Below are positions 12,228-25,666 of a stretch of 64,000 nucleotides of DNA, piece after piece; position 1 is the stretch's first letter; each line of letters starts with the position of its first letter. A model generated the notes under the pieces. It ran no database searches and had not been told where the DNA came from. It saw only the letters and a list, made by a program, of their open reading frames with translations. This DNA is from Rotaria socialis (taxonomy: Eukaryota > Rotifera > Eurotatoria > Philodinida > Philodinidae), in assembly GCA_905331475.1 (NCBI GenBank), contig CAJNYU010000497.1:503440-567439 (forward strand), written 5' to 3'. Both the position numbers and the translations under genes were made by a program.

Positions 12228-15200
12228 CTATTTAAACGTAACTCGTTGACCAACTCCTGTTAATGTTGTTGTACTAGTTAGATCTGATAATGTTTGTCCA
12301 GGAGCACAGTCAATATCATCCATACTACCATGATTAATAGTCATGCCAGCAAGGTGTGCATGCTCATTATGACTTCCAGTACTATCTTCGGGTGTTTTTG
12401 TTGGTTCATGATCATGTTTATCTCCGACAGTTGTTACACTAATTGGTCCACCTACACTCATGCCTGTGGTACTTGCACCACCATGACGTTGAAATGGTTG
12501 TATGGAAAATCGACGATTTTTTCGTCTTGGACCATGCCGTTTTGTTAAATGTGGATTATCTTTACGCATTGTTTTCGTTTTTAATACATGCAATGACGTA
12601 TACAAGCGTTTCAATTCTGCCTATAAACAAATGATATTTTGTTTTTTCTTAATATAATTCTATTTAATTCAAGATAATAGTCTTACTCGAATTTCTTCTG
12701 GATCCATATCTCTTAAGTTTAATTCACCAAATTCTATGTCACCATTCAAGTGTAATTTTGTTATAAGATCAGTTGGTTCAACACCATCAGGTACCGAACG
12801 AAAACGATCACGTCCTGAATGATCTTCATGAAATGGTCGAAATATATAACATAACTAAAGAAAAAGATTTTTAATGATGAGTGTGTAAAGAAATACTTTT
12901 TCAATTTACCTTTGTACAAAAAATAAGAATAAGCATACATGTAACTGTAGAATGGCATCGAAATACAGATAAAATAAAAATTGTGTCGGGATCAACTGTT
13001 GACCATAAACAGTCCCTATTTAAAAATAAGAAAAATATTTGTTTATTTTTTTATTTTGCTTTTTTGCCTTGAAAATAACCGAAGATAATTTTAAAAAGAA
13101 ACTCACTTAATAATATGAAGTAATGTTGAGAAAAGCATTTCACATGCAATAGCAATTGTTATTAATTTTCTTTCATGATATTCACATGGAGCTGTTCTAG
13201 TACTATAGATGAAGCGAATCCCAATACAAAGGAAAATAAATTCCGCTACAACACAAAAGAAAAAAGACTTTTTTTGAAGAACTCATGTTTTTGTGTGCGT
13301 GTTTAACAAACCGCATTGAACAAGATAATCCCATGATCGTGGTCGGCACGTTTGAAAGTAAAATTCGTCTTTTCTTGTACGGCCACTTCCTAATAAATAT
13401 TTTCTAAGCGATATGTTTTCATTTGAATGATCTATATTAACAAATGTCCAGCCAAGTAAATAGCCAATGGTTGATATTGAAATAAAAAATAATATGCGTA
13501 AAATATCTTTTTCTTTTACTTGAACGCAATGGGCTTTACGAGATTGAAATTCTGCTAACATTCTTTTGAATGGAAAGAAAAAAAGAAGAAAAACGCATCA
13601 TTATTTTTTACTTAGAAATTACTTAGAAATAAAATTTACTTGTAAATACGTAATATTAATATTCCATACACAATAGTAAAACCAAGTTCACGTAACCATG
13701 GCATAATTAAACAAACAATTCCATGTGGACCAAAGCTATCTACAATAACCTAAAAATAGAAACAGAAAAAAGAGATTCTTTTTTTTGTATTGTGGTTGTA
13801 AATCATTCATGTTTCTTACTGATGCATAAAGTAGTACTGCACCGAAAAGTACAAGTTCCAGTAAAATCCACATTGAATGCTTAATTATTTTAATTTTACG
13901 TCTTTGAAATATAATAGCAGCAAGAATAGCAACAAAAACAATAAATATCGATTGTATTATTATTATTATTGTACGTAAAAATCGATTATGTTTTAAATGA
14001 CACGGTTCATGATTACATTCACATGATTGCACAGAAGGTTTTGTGGAATCCTCGTTTCTTTCGTTCCATTCTAATTGATTGCCACTTATTGTTAGATTTT
14101 TATTCTCATTTGAATCCAAACAACGACATTCATAAGCACCGAGAGTAAACCCGTGACCAGCGTGATGAATGCACTAATCAACGAACAAAAACGGAATAAA
14201 ATATAAGAAAAATTATTCAAAGGAAATTATTATTTACTCCCATTCCAATCGGACATTTATGTGTTCCACCAAATGGCATCTCATTATTGGCACATTGATT
14301 GATATCAACGGCGGATATATTGAAATAAGCGACAAAAAAATAGCTATGAAAACAAAAGTTTTTGTTATCAGTGTATTGTTTTTCTTTTCTTTTTCTTACC
14401 TCTGTGTTAATGGATATATATGTGCCATCATGAATGTTTCATTTTTATTTTTTTCACACAGAACAGGTCCAATCCACCAACCATCATTAATCAATGAGTA
14501 ATCATTATTCCTTGCTTGTTTTAATGTTTCACGTGCATTTGAAGGTGTAAATGTTTGCAATATAATATTTACATCTGGTTTTAATTTAATATCATGTATA
14601 GAATCATAATCAATTGCTCTTGCTACTGTTGTTGTGTCATTACTTACACGATAATATTTTAATGTATCATAATAAATATAGGAACTTGCTTGATTATTAT
14701 TATTATTCGATAATGGTGTTGCAATCATTACACTTATTTCTTTTATTAATAATTGACTAGCAAGTAATAAACGTATTGAAATACTGAAATCTTCTTGAAA
14801 TTTCGATAATGCAAAATCGCCTAAATGATTTGATGATTGATTTATTTTGTTACGTATTTTATGAACAGTGAGTTTTAATGCATTAAATTCTTTTTCAAAA
14901 GATTTTTCAACTAGACGAATTATTTTTGATGGCAAAGAATTTTCTAATGGTAAACTATAAATTCCATCTAATGCCATATTTATTGTACAATCAGCTAATA
15001 CAGATGAACTTGTTCGATGCAATAATATTCGACGTAACATATCTGTATCATGTTGTTTATCACTAATTTGTATATCTGATGATAATATGTGTCTTTTTAA
15101 ACGATGATTTAAGTACGCATTTGCATTTTTTTTTGTTGGAAATAAAATACAAAAAGTTAGAAGTAATAAAAGAAAAATGAAAAGAAATATAATTATATAT

Positions 15201-15329
15201 GAACGAATATGTGTGTAGTTAAATAATGATTGCTTTGATGGCGAATAAGTTAACATATTGTTATTATTTCGAAGTTGAACATAAGATGATGATGATGATG
15301 ATGATAATGATGATGATGACGATGATGAC

Positions 15330-15381
<52 letters not shown>

Positions 15382-15451
15382 TATGATCATAGTTATCGCG
15401 TGAATGATAATGTTGTTGCTTGATTTTTTTCTGTTTCATGATTAGGATCAC
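12228..15451 (-). CDS. GPR158-like: Orphan class C GPCR of the GPR158/GPR179/Smog family
   Basis: Exons on the minus strand: 15451-14400, 14343-14238, 14173-13820, 13749-13640, 13562-13312, 13245-13107, 13015-12910, 12854-12687 and 12620-12228, giving 892 aa. After an N-terminal hydrophobic segment comes an extracellular region resembling the GPR158 Cache domain. Then the hallmark EGF-like stretch follows: VDINQC, GGTHKCPIGMGC, HAGHGFTLGAYECRC. Seven membrane segments then follow, with family signatures LLELVLFGAVLLY, WLRELGFTIVYG, WDYLVQCAEFIFLC and STRTAPCEYHERK. GPR158 family receptors act at the plasma membrane, bind RGS7-Gbeta5 in vertebrates, and lack the Venus flytrap of other class C receptors. 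The cytoplasmic tail is short, about 180 aa, with a basic PRRKNRR stretch. The first 60 residues hold a Ser run. An in-frame ATG at 15256, just before the hydrophobic segment, may be the true start and would give a cleavable signal peptide. Confidence 0.93.
15285..15381. repeat. GAT/ATC trinucleotide repeat inside the GPCR first exon
   Basis: Nearly uninterrupted GAT repeats on the plus strand encode a run of about 30 serines (TCATCATCA on the coding strand) upstream of the membrane anchor of the GPR158-like receptor. If translation starts at 15256 the repeat is 5' UTR instead. Confidence 0.9.
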
Positions 15452-17641
15452 AATAATAATATTTTCAAACTAAAAGAATGACAAAAAAGATGCCGAATAG
15501 ATAATTTAATTGCATCCTATATGTGATTTTCTTTTATATATACATATATGTTAGTGTTAGATGTAAAAAAAAGACTGAAGCAGAATAAATGAAAACTCCA
15601 AAAACACACAAACAAAGAAAAACTCAAAATGTTTTCCATAATATTTTAATATAAGAATGATTAATAACAAATAATTACCATAGCACAACTTTTAATCCCC
15701 GTTTCTCTTGGATATTTATCTGATAATGTAATTTTAATCTGACTTAGAGATTAAAAATTAGTAATATAGGCTAAGACTTATTTGCTTACTGACTATTTTT
15801 TAAACGTTATTCTCATGCGCTCTTTACAATCTCCTTTTCTCATGTTATAGATTGTTTCATCTAAACTACAATACAGGAGTACTCGACATCGTCGGCAACG
15901 GCATCGTCCTTTCAGAGACTAAATCTGTTCTGTCTTTCTTCTTCTTCATCGTCGTCTTCGTCTTCGTCTTCGTCTTCTTCGTCTTCGTCTTCTTCTCCTC
16001 TTCTTTTCCTGCCCGATGCCAGGGCGCACACAAGTAGACTTGTGTTCGCAAGCTCGCTCGATAATTGATCATTTGTTTTTTGACATTCACTTGGCTCTTC
16101 GTTCTGAGTGCAGGCGTTGAATCGTGTGTGGTGATAGTAAGTCATGCAGGTCTCGCTCTAGGTTTGTACGTTAGAGTAGTCAATATCCGAACTTGCATTT
16201 CCTCGTTCTGTCTCTGTTCTATAATCATGTTGCGTTATCGGTCTCAATTGCATACTAATAATAGAACTCATTATGTTACATAGATAGCACATGTTTTCTT
16301 CTTTTCACTGTCTCCTTCTCATATTTTGTTGTATCTCTTCAAATTTGATTGTATTCATTGACAACAATCCGCAAGAGCTATTCTTATTATATCGATCATT
16401 TTCGATAGATTCAAAAAGACAAATCCATCAACATTTATGGACCATCTGCTTGATGTACACCACATCAAATCATAAAAGATGAATATATATGTTTAAAGAA
16501 CTACTTGCCAATAATACGATCTACTTAACAAGATGAATTTGAAAATCGGATGAGTAAAACTAACTACATATAACATGTGAATAATAAAAAAGGCAGCGAC
16601 ATATGAATAAGCATAAGAAATGTCTGGTGAAATCTAAGATTATGATTGCAGATATAAAAGTTTGCAAGCGCATTAAATAATAATGAAGCGCAATAGATTT
16701 TTTTTCATATCTATTGGTTTGACTGTAAATATATTATTATCATATACATATTATATAATCAAACTTACCACAGATAGTAAATGTCCATTTTTATATTATA
16801 ATACTTGTTTATGTAGAAAAAAAAGAAGAAAAATCGAAGACTTTACATATGCATCTAATATGTTATTATTTTTCTTTCATTCATTTTAAACCCATCTCGT
16901 TTTCTTCCCTTGATTTTCACACTAAGTTATTTCTATCCTTTCTGCTTTTTCTTTATATATAAATATATATATATATATATACTTTTTCTAGAATAGAAAC
17001 GAATGAATACACAGGAAGAAGTATCGCTTTATTTTTTTACTCACACATCCAGACATAGACTCTCTATTTTTATTGTTCTATTACACACTCCACTACCTAA
17101 ATTTATTGACAAGCGTATAGTTTGTTGTGCGCGCCTGTCTCTAAACAAGAGAAGAGGGAAAAGAAAACGAAGGGCAAATTTTTCTCACTTTCTTGAGCGT
17201 ATGCACTAATTCTCACCGGAATTCTTCAGTGAGAACGTACGGTCGCTTTCTTTCGAAGACGAGTCGCGTCAACACATTACACATACAACATAAATGCAGA
17301 TTTCATGTTCGCCTCGACAAAAGAGCTTGGTCTCTAGCAAACAAACAAGCAAGCACACTAGAAGCATATCTTCTTCTACTATTATTCCTCATTATTTTCC
17401 GCTTTTTCTTCTTTTCCTTCTTATTCTGTTTTTTTTTTCTTTTGCTTTTCTTTATTTTTTTTTTCTATCATGAGCATACGAATGGTTCGGTCAGAAACGA
17501 CGGTAGTACTTTATTCCTGTTCTTGTTCTTCAACGACACTGACGACAGTAGCAACATCGTTTTTTTTTCTGTCGCATTCACTCCCATTTCTTCCCATATT
17601 TTGAACAGCATTAATTGCGTCGCTAGTCTTTAGAGTCTCTG

Positions 17642-17674
17642 TCTTCTTCTTCTTCTTCTTCTTCTTCTTCTTCT
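17642..17674. repeat. TTC trinucleotide microsatellite
   Basis: An uninterrupted TTC/TCT run, followed within 80 bp by a second trinucleotide microsatellite. Confidence 0.9.
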
Positions 17675-17746
17675 ACTCCTCCTCTTTCTCTTCTTGTCTT
17701 TTTCGACAACCAAACGCAAATACATGTGGTGTTAGTGTAGCCCATC

Positions 17747-17747
<1 letters not shown>

Positions 17748-17793
<46 letters not shown>
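17748..17793. repeat. GAT trinucleotide microsatellite
   Basis: About 15 perfect GAT units, similar to the GAT run in the first exon of the neighbouring GPCR gene. Confidence 0.9.
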
Positions 17794-17794
<1 letters not shown>

Positions 17795-19087
17795 GCACTC
17801 ATCGTTGTTGCCACAAAAGACGATGTGAATACTACTGTGAATACATACAGGCACAAGAGACAAATAGCGGAGAAAAGAAATGAGTATGACGGTTCGTATG
17901 GCTGATAAACGATTGCTCATGCGCTATCATGCTAATAATACTCGGCACACAACAACGGCGTTCAACACTTTCATTTTTTTCTTGCAAAATGTCATCCATT
18001 TGGATGTTATATATATGTAGTACTGTCAATTAGAAAAAAAATAAAAATAAAAACAAGTTTATGTTGGTATTCATAGAAAAAGCTTCACTGATCTGCCCTT
18101 GTTGGTATACAAGCTTACATATGTATTCTTATTGTAAGCTCAGTGCCAGATAGAAAAATAATATAGCTGATAAATAAAAATGTACTGTTCTAAGTACGTA
18201 AGTATGCGCATGTTTGCCTTGGTAATAGATCTCATGATGCATCCATTCCATAGATATATTGAGAACTTTAGATGATAACGTTGTGTGTCAATAGAGACAT
18301 ACGTATCTGTTTCCAGCCAAGCCTAATACACAGATGTTATCTTTTCTTCTACAGTATGCCTACGTATGTTTTCATCACAAACAAATAATATAGAAAATGG
18401 AGTGCAAATGCTCAACAAATCTTCTGTCATCATTTCATTGTGATCGCTCGTGACTGAGAAAAGAGGAATGTATGCCTATCTACTTAATTCAACTGTTTTT
18501 TTTATATCTACATTTGTTTATGATGATCATAAATCGATTAGAGACATATACAGATGAATGAAGGCTCTAAAAAGCAAAAGCAAAATCATATTATAAATAT
18601 GAATCTTTTCTTGTCTCAATTCCAAGAATCTACTTTTAGTTTCGTGAGATAAACGCACATACGGATCCACTTGGTAGTTACTTTTTTTTGTTTTTGTTCG
18701 GTCGAGAGCTCGTTCAGAAATCCATCTTTATGATGTAGAAAAAGAGAAATTCATTAGATTTAATTTGTTTGTATCAATGACAACAACAGCAACAATGCTA
18801 AAAAAATATTATTTCTCCTTTTCTTCACCCTCTTTTAAAATCCATTTTCTATGCGTCCGATCGATTTCTTTTTATACTTGTTATAATAATAGCATTATAT
18901 TGATCCATGCTAATTTTCTGTCCTCGTTATATATAAAATAAATGATTTTCACGATATTTGCAAATGTCGACATGATTTAAATATAGATGTGCGTAGGATA
19001 GATATGATATATAAAATGACTAATCATTTTTTCTTTTAGTTGTATTATTTGTTTTTATTTCGTTTATAACAATAAAATGAAAACAAA

Positions 19088-20919
19088 TTACATCCAAGGA
19101 AAAGCACTATGAGTAGAATTATTTCCTTGATATGTTTGTTGTGTTGGTCGTACACCTGAATGATTAGTATTGAAGTTTTGCATATTTGAAAATGAAAATG
19201 GAGCAGAAACATTTGTATTATTCATGTTTTGTCTATTCGATTGTTGTGGTGATGTTGTTGATCGAGATTGAAATGAAGTTGAATTCGAAGCGTTTTGAAA
19301 CCAATTAGGTAAACTTGGTGGAGGTCGATTATTAGTAATACCACCACCGCCACCACGATGAAATCCTCGATTACGGCCACGACCTCGGCCACGTTCCATA
19401 TTCGAATAATTTGAAGAAATACTAAATAAAAAACGAATTAATAATTATTTCTTTTTTTTTTCAATAAATCTTATCTACCTAATTGCGTCATCATTTACTT
19501 TATCAACCATTTGCTCATCAGTAGTTTCTTCTATACTTCTTTTTCCTTTTTGAAATGCTTTAGCTGCACGTTCTTGTTCATCATCACTATAATCAATAGC
19601 GAATTTCGGCGGTTCGTTATCATCTTCCCATGATGCATCTGAACCTTTTAATGCTCGTAGTTCCTGTACGAAGACATATTTGGTGTATGTTGTTTCTTTC
19701 GGTGCATAAAAAACTTCTTGATTTAATTCAATTTGACGTTGATGAATACTATTAATATTATTATACCGAATAGAATAATATGGTTTTTCAACTGGTCCAA
19801 ATGTTTCGAATATAAGTCCAATTGAACGACGATCACGATTAAAAAGAACAGTATCATCGTTGAGTGGTGGTGAATGAAGTAATGATTCGATAATGACTAG
19901 TTTTCCATCAACAATATGACGAATATATCCAAGGCGTTCAACGGGCGTTTCATCACTAAGTGTAATTGTTAGATTTTCGATTGGTGGAAGATCATCGATA
20001 GCAATTTCATTACGTGTACGCGGACCATGACCAGCACGAAGTAGTTTTTGCTCGTCATCTTCATCTGAATCGTCATTGATAAGTGTACTAGAAATGGAAT
20101 GAAACATCTTTTTAATGAAAAGAAAACCAGTTCAATCTATTTTACTTGTGATCTTCCGATAGAAATGATTCATCCGATGACGATGAACTATCATCTTCGG
20201 AACTTGAAAAAATTCGACGTTTTTTTCGTTTTCTTGTATCACATTGATTTTTTACTTTTTTGAATTTTTTATAATGACGTGGTTCAAGTTTAATTGAAAT
20301 ATGATCACAGAGAGAATTCATAAGTTGAATTTGATCGATAAGATCGTCAAGTAGGCACTTTATATCTTGATCAACTTAAAAGAAATATTTAGTAAATTAT
20401 ATACTTAATAGTAAAATTTTAATAAAATTATTTTTTAAAATTAAAACAGTTATGATATTACACTTTTCGTTATCATACAAAGCAGATAGGAATATTTTCT
20501 ATAGCTTTCCTGCTATCATAGCTTACTACTCATGCCCAAGTTAATTAAAATATGTTGTGTAAAACAATCGTATGAAAAAGTAGAATAAAATCTCTATTGA
20601 TAATACATCAATGCAACGCGACCTTACACTAATGCATTTACATCTTCAGTATCAACAATAATAACCACGCGAATAACACGTACATAACCAGATGTTCACG
20701 ATTAAAGAAACCAATGTTTATACAATGGTATTTTGTATGCATTAAGAGAAAAAAATCGACTTTATATGGCTATGTTATATCTATTAGACAAGTCCTTATT
20801 CCTATTACTCATATTACATTCTACTGGTGTTCTTTAGTTCGATCGTATATAAGAAAGAATTTGATCAATATTTTCGAATAAAAAGATTTACCTGAATTGT
20901 TCAACTTTAAATTAGCCAT
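19088..20919 (-). CDS. NAF1: H/ACA RNP assembly factor NAF1
   Basis: Exons on the minus strand: 20919-20892, 20374-20146, 20087-19479 and 19421-19088, giving 399 aa in phase. NAF1 is the nuclear factor that binds dyskerin during H/ACA snoRNP and telomerase RNP assembly and is later exchanged for GAR1. The Gar1/Naf1 beta-barrel domain is clear over about residues 115-235. It includes VERLGYIRHIVDGKLVIIES, PPLNDDTVLFNRDRRSIG, IFETFGPVEKPYYSIRY and the family signature LKGSDASWEDDNEPP. An acidic Ser/Asp stretch precedes the domain (SSSEDDSSSSDES). A Gly/Arg-rich segment (ERGRGRGRNRGFHRGGGGG) and an Asn/Gln/Ser-rich tail follow it, as in other NAF1 proteins. The short 28-bp first exon (MANLKLNNS) is chosen because its GTAAAT donor joins in phase. 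A candidate AATAAA lies about 30 bp after the stop (19054-19059, minus). Confidence 0.93.
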
Positions 20920-21169
20920 TGTTCTATATTAAGTTAAAATTGATCTAAAGAAAAGTTTCTTTGATATTTTATCTAATAAAGTTTAATTTATTTCGAGAAT
21001 AATAAAATCTGTGTTAAAATTACACATGGTAAACTAGAGTACAAAAACATTCTTAATTATAAACATAACAATATTAATGTTTGGTTAATTATTTATTTTT
21101 ACATTAAAAAAAAATATTGAAAACTGTTTTAGTTAATTCAATTATTGTGCCTTGCATTTTTGTAGATAC
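20920..21169. other. Short spacer between NAF1 and the VWA gene
   Basis: About 250 bp of AT-rich sequence separates the upstream VWA gene's stop from the NAF1 start on the same strand. It holds the likely NAF1 promoter and a candidate AATAAA for the VWA gene (21092-21097, minus). Confidence 0.5.
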
Positions 21170-24100
21170 TCATGGTGATTTATGAGTGATAACATCGCTG
21201 TTATCATCATCATTATCTCGCTTATACGGAACACGATTGATATTCGATGTGTTAGTTTCTTGTTGATCGATGTCATCATCTCGTTTAGTTGAAAAACGAC
21301 CAGTACTAAACGTATCAACTTCTGGAGTATCATCATTGTCATCGTTTCGTTTAAACGCTACGCGCCGGGTGCTTGATGTACCACTTGGTTGATCATCAGT
21401 TTTATTTCGTCTGGTAATCGCACGTCGACTGGTTGATGTAGCTGACGAATGATGATAATAATCGTCGTCATCATGATCATCATCGTGCCGTCTAACTATG
21501 TCACGGTGTGCACTTGATGTAATAGCGGGACGGAGTTCATCTCTTGGTGGACTTGTTTCTCGCATATAATCAGATGATAAATTTTTATATCGATAAAGAT
21601 CTTCTGAATGTTGATCAGAAAAATGGCTAAGATTTGAAGTCGCAAAACCATAATTTCGTTTCGAAGTAGGTTTTGCCGGGACAATAGCTTTAGGTTCAGG
21701 GTTGTCTTCTTCACGTGACGCAGAGAAAACACGCGATACTCGATCTGTTATAGCTCCAAGGAAAGAGCCACCTGAACGTTGAGGCACAGGTGGTGGTGCT
21801 GCGGTTGATGATGATGTCAATGCTGTTTGTCTTGATGCATCAGCCTTACGATATCTCGATGTGATAACATGTGATTGTAATTCGCTGCTTGCTGCATTCC
21901 AACGTCTATAAGAAAATACATTTAGTTACAATATACAGTTTTCTATGAAAAATATTTTAAAACCTCTCATTGAATTGATCCAATTCATAGTTTCCACGTG
22001 AACGTACTTTTTCATTAAGATTACTCATGTAAGCTACACGCTGTTTTTGTACAGTTGGTGTTGACCATTTTGAACGCATATGCGTTCTTTCACCTTCCTC
22101 TTCATCGTCCGATATTGCTGCCCTACAAAAACAAAAATGATGTGTTTTATTCAAAAAAAAGTACTACATAGATCATTTGATATTTATTTACATCATATCA
22201 TTGGCTGTACTTCGAATATGATTTTCTGCAATAATGCTTCGAATAGCATTAACTTCAGCCTCTTCACGATCTTCTGTTGTTTGTTTCAATTGTGTTAATA
22301 CACGTAATGCTTTGCTACCATCAGCAGCTATATAAGTAACTTGTACTTGAAATGGTAATTGTTCTAATTGATCCAAATCAATATTATATTTTTCTTTTAA
22401 TTCTGAATTTAGAATAGAAAAATCATATTAAAAGTTCTTCGATTTATGTCTGTAGGAAAAACAAATTGTAACCTTCTTTGTTTCGAACACCAAATTCAAA
22501 TGTAACTTCAGTTTGTTTAGTTACATTTCCAATATCACGTTTGATTTTCTCAAGTTTTTCATCTAGATTATCGGGATTACGAATATATAATCCACGATGC
22601 ACAATCAATGTTGCTTCGACATTTGTGGCAATAATTTTTTGTTCAAGTATCGAAGCAAATTCATCACGCATATTTAATAAATCAACAATTGTTACATTAC
22701 CACCTGTACCATCGGCCTACTCATGAGATACAAAAAAATCTTCTATAAACATGTATACAAAATTTATTTTACCATTTGACCAATCACAGGAAGTAAACAA
22801 GCAGTGCCTAAAAATCAAATAATATAGTTTTGAAATTTTCTCAAATGAAATAAAAATGTTTACCTTTGATAGTGATTACTGAAATACCAACACCTTTGTC
22901 TCTAGCGCGTTCGGTTACTTGAAAAAATTAAAAGATATTGAGAAATTATTAATCAATAGAGCAAAAATTAGATAAAATTTACATCCAGCATAAAATTGAT
23001 TTCCTTCTTCAAGAGCGTGATTTCTAACAGCTTCGTCAACTTTAGTATCTTGAGCTAATTCCAAGCTGCCTAAACCTCGATTAGCTAAGCCTGAATAAGA
23101 AAACAAAATCAAAAAATTATTTTCATAATTAAATAGTATTAAAATTTTGATTGTCTTACCATCGGTACAAATAACTATTTTCGAACCTTGTCGTTTTGAT
23201 GCTATATTAAGAGCAAAAACAACAGCTGGGCCAAGTGCTGTTTGACCACCTTCCTCGAGATCATAAACACGTTCTGTTAATTTGGTTTTCGTTTGTGCAA
23301 CAGGTTTCAATTCATTCTTTACTTCTTTCTCTGCTTCATGCAATAAATCAGTCTCAGAATTTAATTTATCACCACGTATAACCAATGGTTCATCTCTTGT
23401 CCCATCACCTGAAAAATCAATTTTAATCAAAGCAAAAAAACCTTTATGTAGTAATTACAATACCATAATACGTTATTTCGTGATTGAATGTTAGTACAGC
23501 TGCACGTCTTGTTGGTGCATCTTTAACAAGTTTATCTAAATTAGCATCCACAGCCATTTGTACACCTTGTAAACGTGAAACATATGTTTGATTATGTTGT
23601 CGAATCATGTGTGCACCACCAAATGCTTCGGCAACACGTTCTTGTTGTTTGAGTATATGAGGCAAATTAAATGTACCTTGCACTAATGTTGTCGATGACA
23701 TGGATCCACTTGTATCAATTAAAAATAAAACTATCGAATCATCAACACCAGTCATATTTGAACCGTGAACAACCGGTGCTGGTGAAACCAAATAAGTTGC
23801 ATCTTCTTGCTTAGGTAAATCCGATTGTTCGATATCAACTCCATTGACATGTAAACAAAATTCACAACACCATTTAGATTCTGGCTCATCAGATCGTTCA
23901 CTTCGATCATTTTCATTTGTCTCGCTTTGAATTTTGCTTAAATGAGAAGCTATTGCATTACATGCCGTACAATAGACAGGATCACCAGCATGCATTTCAC
24001 CTAAATATAATTTAATCATGTTTTTATTTTTAAAACACATTTTTAGTCGGCTGATTTATGATTACCTGGTTGAAGTAATCGATTGAATTTAACACTGAGA

Positions 24101-24386
24101 ACATTGGTATCAGGTTTACGTAAACGTTTTCGTTTATGTGAAGTTAAAGCAGTACTACCTGAAGTAGTGGACACCACTTGATGTTCACGGTGTCTTTCTC
24201 CCTCACTTAAAATTAATCTTAGATTGAGTTTATTTCAAAATCATTGAAAAATTTTTTTTACCGTGCTTGTATTTGTGGCAAAAATAATGGATCATTATCG
24301 TTATTAAGTGCATCACCATCGTCATCTGATACTGATTCAGATTCGGAACGATCATATTTATAGATATACTTGGATCCGAAATCCAT
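21170..24386 (-). CDS. Zinc-finger plus von Willebrand factor A protein, 869 aa
   Basis: Eleven exons on the minus strand: 24386-24262, 24217-24066, 24000-23464, 23408-23160, 23090-22983, 22917-22864, 22807-22773, 22716-22473, 22402-22192, 22122-21964 and 21905-21170, total 2610 bp. After an acidic N terminus a Sec23/24-like zinc finger is visible (CTAC near residue 105, CCEFC near 145). A VWA domain follows, with the MIDAS signature DTSGSMS, a later Thr/Gly segment (GGQTALGPAV) and CTDGLANRG. The architecture recalls the non-GTPase part of the amoeba 'circularly permutated Ras' proteins and Sec23/Sec24-type folds, but no Ras motif is present. The C-terminal 240 aa are disordered: repeated Arg-Arg/Lys-Arg units separated by Asp runs (HDDDHDDDDYYHH, RRVAFKRNDDND, NRVPYKRDNDDDN). 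Function is unknown. A cytosolic location is likely because no signal peptide or membrane segment is seen. One donor (GTTACA after exon 8) is atypical. Confidence 0.85.
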
Positions 24387-25666
24387 AATTTCAACCAAAA
24401 TCTGAAAGAAAGTACGAAAAGCACTTCTATATGAATCTGTATGTTAAAAAAACAACAGCAAATAATTGCTTACAATGGTGCACGATATTCAACCTTAGAC
24501 GAAAAACTGTGATGAAGAAAGGAGAATATAATGTCGTGTAAAAATCATTACTCTTTTTTTTCTTCTTTTCTCGACCATAATAAAAACAACTTACAAGGCA
24601 TATTGCAGCTCGGCAAAAAAAAGGTGTTCGTCCTTCCTTTCATTTCTCTTAGCAACCGAGCATGCAGTATTTAGAAGGAAATACAGAATCAATATTAAAT
24701 TATTCAAAAATAACAAAAATTAATTCAAATAAGAAAAAAACAAAATTTTTATTAAACTAATTGATAATCAAAATGTTCTCTTACAAGTTTTCGTCGACTT
24801 TAACTTCTAAATATGAAATGACGCACACTAATAGTATGTATGCTCATTTGAAAACATAATGGTTTATGACGTACTAATGCGAATGTCGAACATTCATTGG
24901 TCAGAGTTTTATTACACATTTTTCTATTTTATTCAGTTGTGTAGGAAGTATTTCATTTGTCATATTTATCATTGTAATTGATTATCCCTACAGACATATA
25001 TCGATGTATGACAACAGAAAAAAGTATCACCTGTATAGCATTTCTCACAATCTCATACGAAATATATCACTAATTCATTGTTTAAATACTTTCAATCAGA
25101 GGATTTTATTTGAATGTTTCACTCGAAAAACAAAATTTTAAGTTTTCTTGTAAATTCTTATCAAATCAAAATTTTATGCTCATTATAAAACAATTTTTCG
25201 ATAATAATATTGAGATGGACTAGATTTTTCCCTATGAATTTATCTAGAAAAATAAATAATTTTCTATTTCTAAAAGATGAAAATAATGATCAATATAAGA
25301 TTGTGATAAATTCTTATGTTTATAGCTGTTGCCGATTACAACATCAGCGATAAATAATTTCTCTTAAGCATTTAGCAAAAAAATGAACATTATAATAAAT
25401 ATTTTCCGATTCTTTTTCACTTTAAAATGCGTGAAAATGACGTCTGACATAATTCGCATTCTTTGTTTTTTACTTGATGAAAACGACAAGTGACAAGGAG
25501 AAATAAAGAAAGACACAGAAAAAAAATAATAATGACTTGAAAAATGCTACAAGGCGCAAAGATAAACATAGATTTGGAAAAAAAGTAGAAAGAATAAAGT
25601 TGAAACACACGAAAGGAACATAAAATCTAATGAAAAAGTGACAGAAGATGTTCGTTTATAAATAGA
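24387..25666. other. Intergenic, no gene seen
   Basis: AT-rich spacer between the VWA gene start and the mitofusin stop. A 63-aa open frame near 25.5 kb has no recognisable content. Confidence 0.6.

Larger units (their letters stand above)
15452..19087. other. 3.6-kb intergenic region rich in simple repeats
   Basis: It contains a CTTCGT-type tract at about 15935-16005, a TATA run at about 16962-16981, pyrimidine-rich sequence at 17385-17465, TTC repeats at 17642-17674 and ATG/GAT repeats at 17748-17793. Open frames here translate only these repeats (Asp/Glu, His or Ser runs) and are not called. It lies upstream of the GPR158-like gene and may contain its promoter and 5' UTR exons. Confidence 0.6.

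Noticed and set aside
15866-16145. Asp/Glu-rich open frames of 74-77 aa on the minus strand
   Set aside because: They only translate a CTTCGT-type simple repeat; no splice partners or domain.
17623-17920. His-run, Glu-run and Ser-run open frames
   Set aside because: Different frames of the TTC and GAT microsatellites.
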